A DNA stretch of 22,593 nucleotides from Alphaproteobacteria bacterium (GTDB lineage: Bacteria; Pseudomonadota; Alphaproteobacteria; Rickettsiales; JAFLCR01), in the NCBI GenBank assembly GCA_017302755.1, contig JAFLCR010000009.1, forward strand, positions 1 through 22,593, written 5' to 3'. Each line of letters opens with the position of its first letter. The stretch's first letter is position 1. The notes beneath the pieces were generated by a model. The model was not told the origin of the DNA. It did no database searches and saw only the letters and a program-made list of their open reading frames with translations. Of this stretch, positions 21,921 through 22,593 are shown piece after piece. Both the position numbers and the translations under genes were made by a program.

Positions 21921-21946
21921 TAAACGATCAATTTCAGGATGCTTCC

Positions 21947-22593
21947 ATGACGACACTCGATTCCGCCATCTCCACCTCCTCTGCTGATTTCAAGGCGAAC
22001 AAGGCCTATCACGAAGGCCTGCTCAAAGAGCTGCAGGAGCGGCTCGCCCAGGTGAAGCTGGGCGGCGGGGAGAAGGCGCTTTCGCTGCACCGCTCGCGGA
22101 AGAAGATGCCGCCGCGCGAGCGCATCGAGAAGCTGCTGGATGACGGGTCACCGTTTCTGGAGCTTTCCTCGCTGGCGGCGTGGGAGCTGTATGAGGGCGG
22201 CGTGCCGAGCGCAGGCGTGGTGACGGGCATCGGCCGCATCGCGGGGACGGAGTGCATGATCGTCGCCAATGACGCGACGGTGAAAGGCGGCACCTATTTC
22301 CCGATGACGGTGAAGAAGCACCTTCGCGCGCAGGAGATCGCGGCGGAGAACCACCTCCCCTGCGTCTATCTCGTCGATTCGGGCGGGGCGTTTCTGCCGA
22401 TGCAGGACGAGGTGTTTCCCGATCGCGACCATTTTGGCCGCATCTTCTATAACCAGGCGATGATGTCCGCTGCGAAGATTCCGCAGATCGCGGCGGTGCT
22501 CGGCTCCTGCACGGCGGGCGGCGCGTATGTGCCCGCGATGTCGGATGAGAGCGTGATCGTGAAAGGCAACGGCACCATCTTCCTCGGCGGGCC
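21947..22593 (+). CDS. mccB: Methylcrotonoyl-CoA carboxylase beta subunit, 3' end outside the window
   Basis: Carboxyltransferase subunit of the biotin enzyme that turns 3-methylcrotonyl-CoA into 3-methylglutaconyl-CoA in leucine and isovalerate breakdown. The 215 codons present cover roughly the first 40% of a protein of about 535 residues. The sequence shows LLDDGSPFLELSSLAAWELYEG, IVANDATVKGGTYFPMTVKKHLRAQEIA, CVYLVDSGGAFLP, EVFPDRDHFGRIFYNQA, and GSCTAGGAYVPAMSDE, all of which follow the MCC beta (rather than propionyl-CoA carboxylase) pattern. The ATG at 21947 has AGGA eight or nine bases upstream and gives the expected N-terminus. It is divergent from the four-paralogue operon. The biotinylated alpha subunit and hydratase should lie beyond the right edge if the usual liu order holds. 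Confidence 0.95.
   Translation, partial: MTTLDSAISTSSADFKANKAYHEGLLKELQERLAQVKLGGGEKALSLHRSRKKMPPRERIEKLLDDGSPFLELSSLAAWELYEGGVPSAGVVTGIGRIAGTECMIVANDATVKGGTYFPMTVKKHLRAQEIAAENHLPCVYLVDSGGAFLPMQDEVFPDRDHFGRIFYNQAMMSAAKIPQIAAVLGSCTAGGAYVPAMSDESVIVKGNGTIFLGG

Noticed and set aside
20787..21923. Plus-strand open frame (378 codons) across paralogues 1 and 2
   Set aside because: It spans two genes and their gap in antisense and is rich in Arg, Phe and Gln/His runs; the minus-strand frames share conserved protein motifs and have ribosome sites.

Overview
The window reads as a chromosomal segment of a GC-rich (about 60%) Gram-negative bacterium, most likely an alphaproteobacterium. The evidence is an ExoD-family protein, an EI24/CysZ-like membrane protein, lipoprotein and Sec signal peptides, and acyl-CoA/3-methylcrotonyl-CoA catabolic genes. 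I cannot name a genus. No rRNA, tRNA, transposase, phage gene or CRISPR array is visible. Genes are densely packed, and the only gene-free stretch over 300 bases is 1581-1935.

Layout. (1) 3-1580: 3' part of a Cache-type sensor histidine kinase, followed by a rho-independent terminator with a UUCG loop. (2) 1936-6182, plus strand: tiny lipoprotein, CorA-type Mg2+ channel, exported glutathione peroxidase, MutY with Glu where the catalytic Asp is usual, and a chemoreceptor with almost no periplasmic domain. (3) 6172-9796, minus strand: ornithine-aminotransferase-like enzyme, SPOR-like exported protein and GT-C-like membrane protein. (4) 9952-17196, plus strand: a tight array of NAD-dependent aldehyde dehydrogenase, three exported proteins (two thioredoxin-fold), acyl-CoA synthetase, small membrane protein, acyl-CoA dehydrogenase and a HEPN-like gene. 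The small membrane protein and the HEPN-like gene are AT-rich (about 36-37% GC) in a 60% GC setting and look acquired. (5) 17193-18934: a P-loop kinase-like gene (minus), then an ExoD-family gene with a possible 11-codon leader and a small membrane protein (plus). (6) 18950-21833, minus strand: four tandem paralogues of an unrecognised membrane-anchored family ending in an EI24/CysZ-like gene. (7) 21947 to the end: the start of methylcrotonoyl-CoA carboxylase beta subunit, cut by the window edge.

How they may work together. The aminotransferase and aldehyde dehydrogenase face each other across a 155-base regulatory gap, suggesting linked amine/aldehyde oxidation. The acyl-CoA synthetase, acyl-CoA dehydrogenase and nearby carboxylase suggest breakdown of short, branched or fatty acyl chains. 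The exported thioredoxin-fold pair suggests an envelope redox function.

The most promising undescribed material is the four-paralogue operon with its shared C-terminal DGxLxxxEYxxW signature, followed by the lone AT-rich HEPN-like gene lacking an ATG start.
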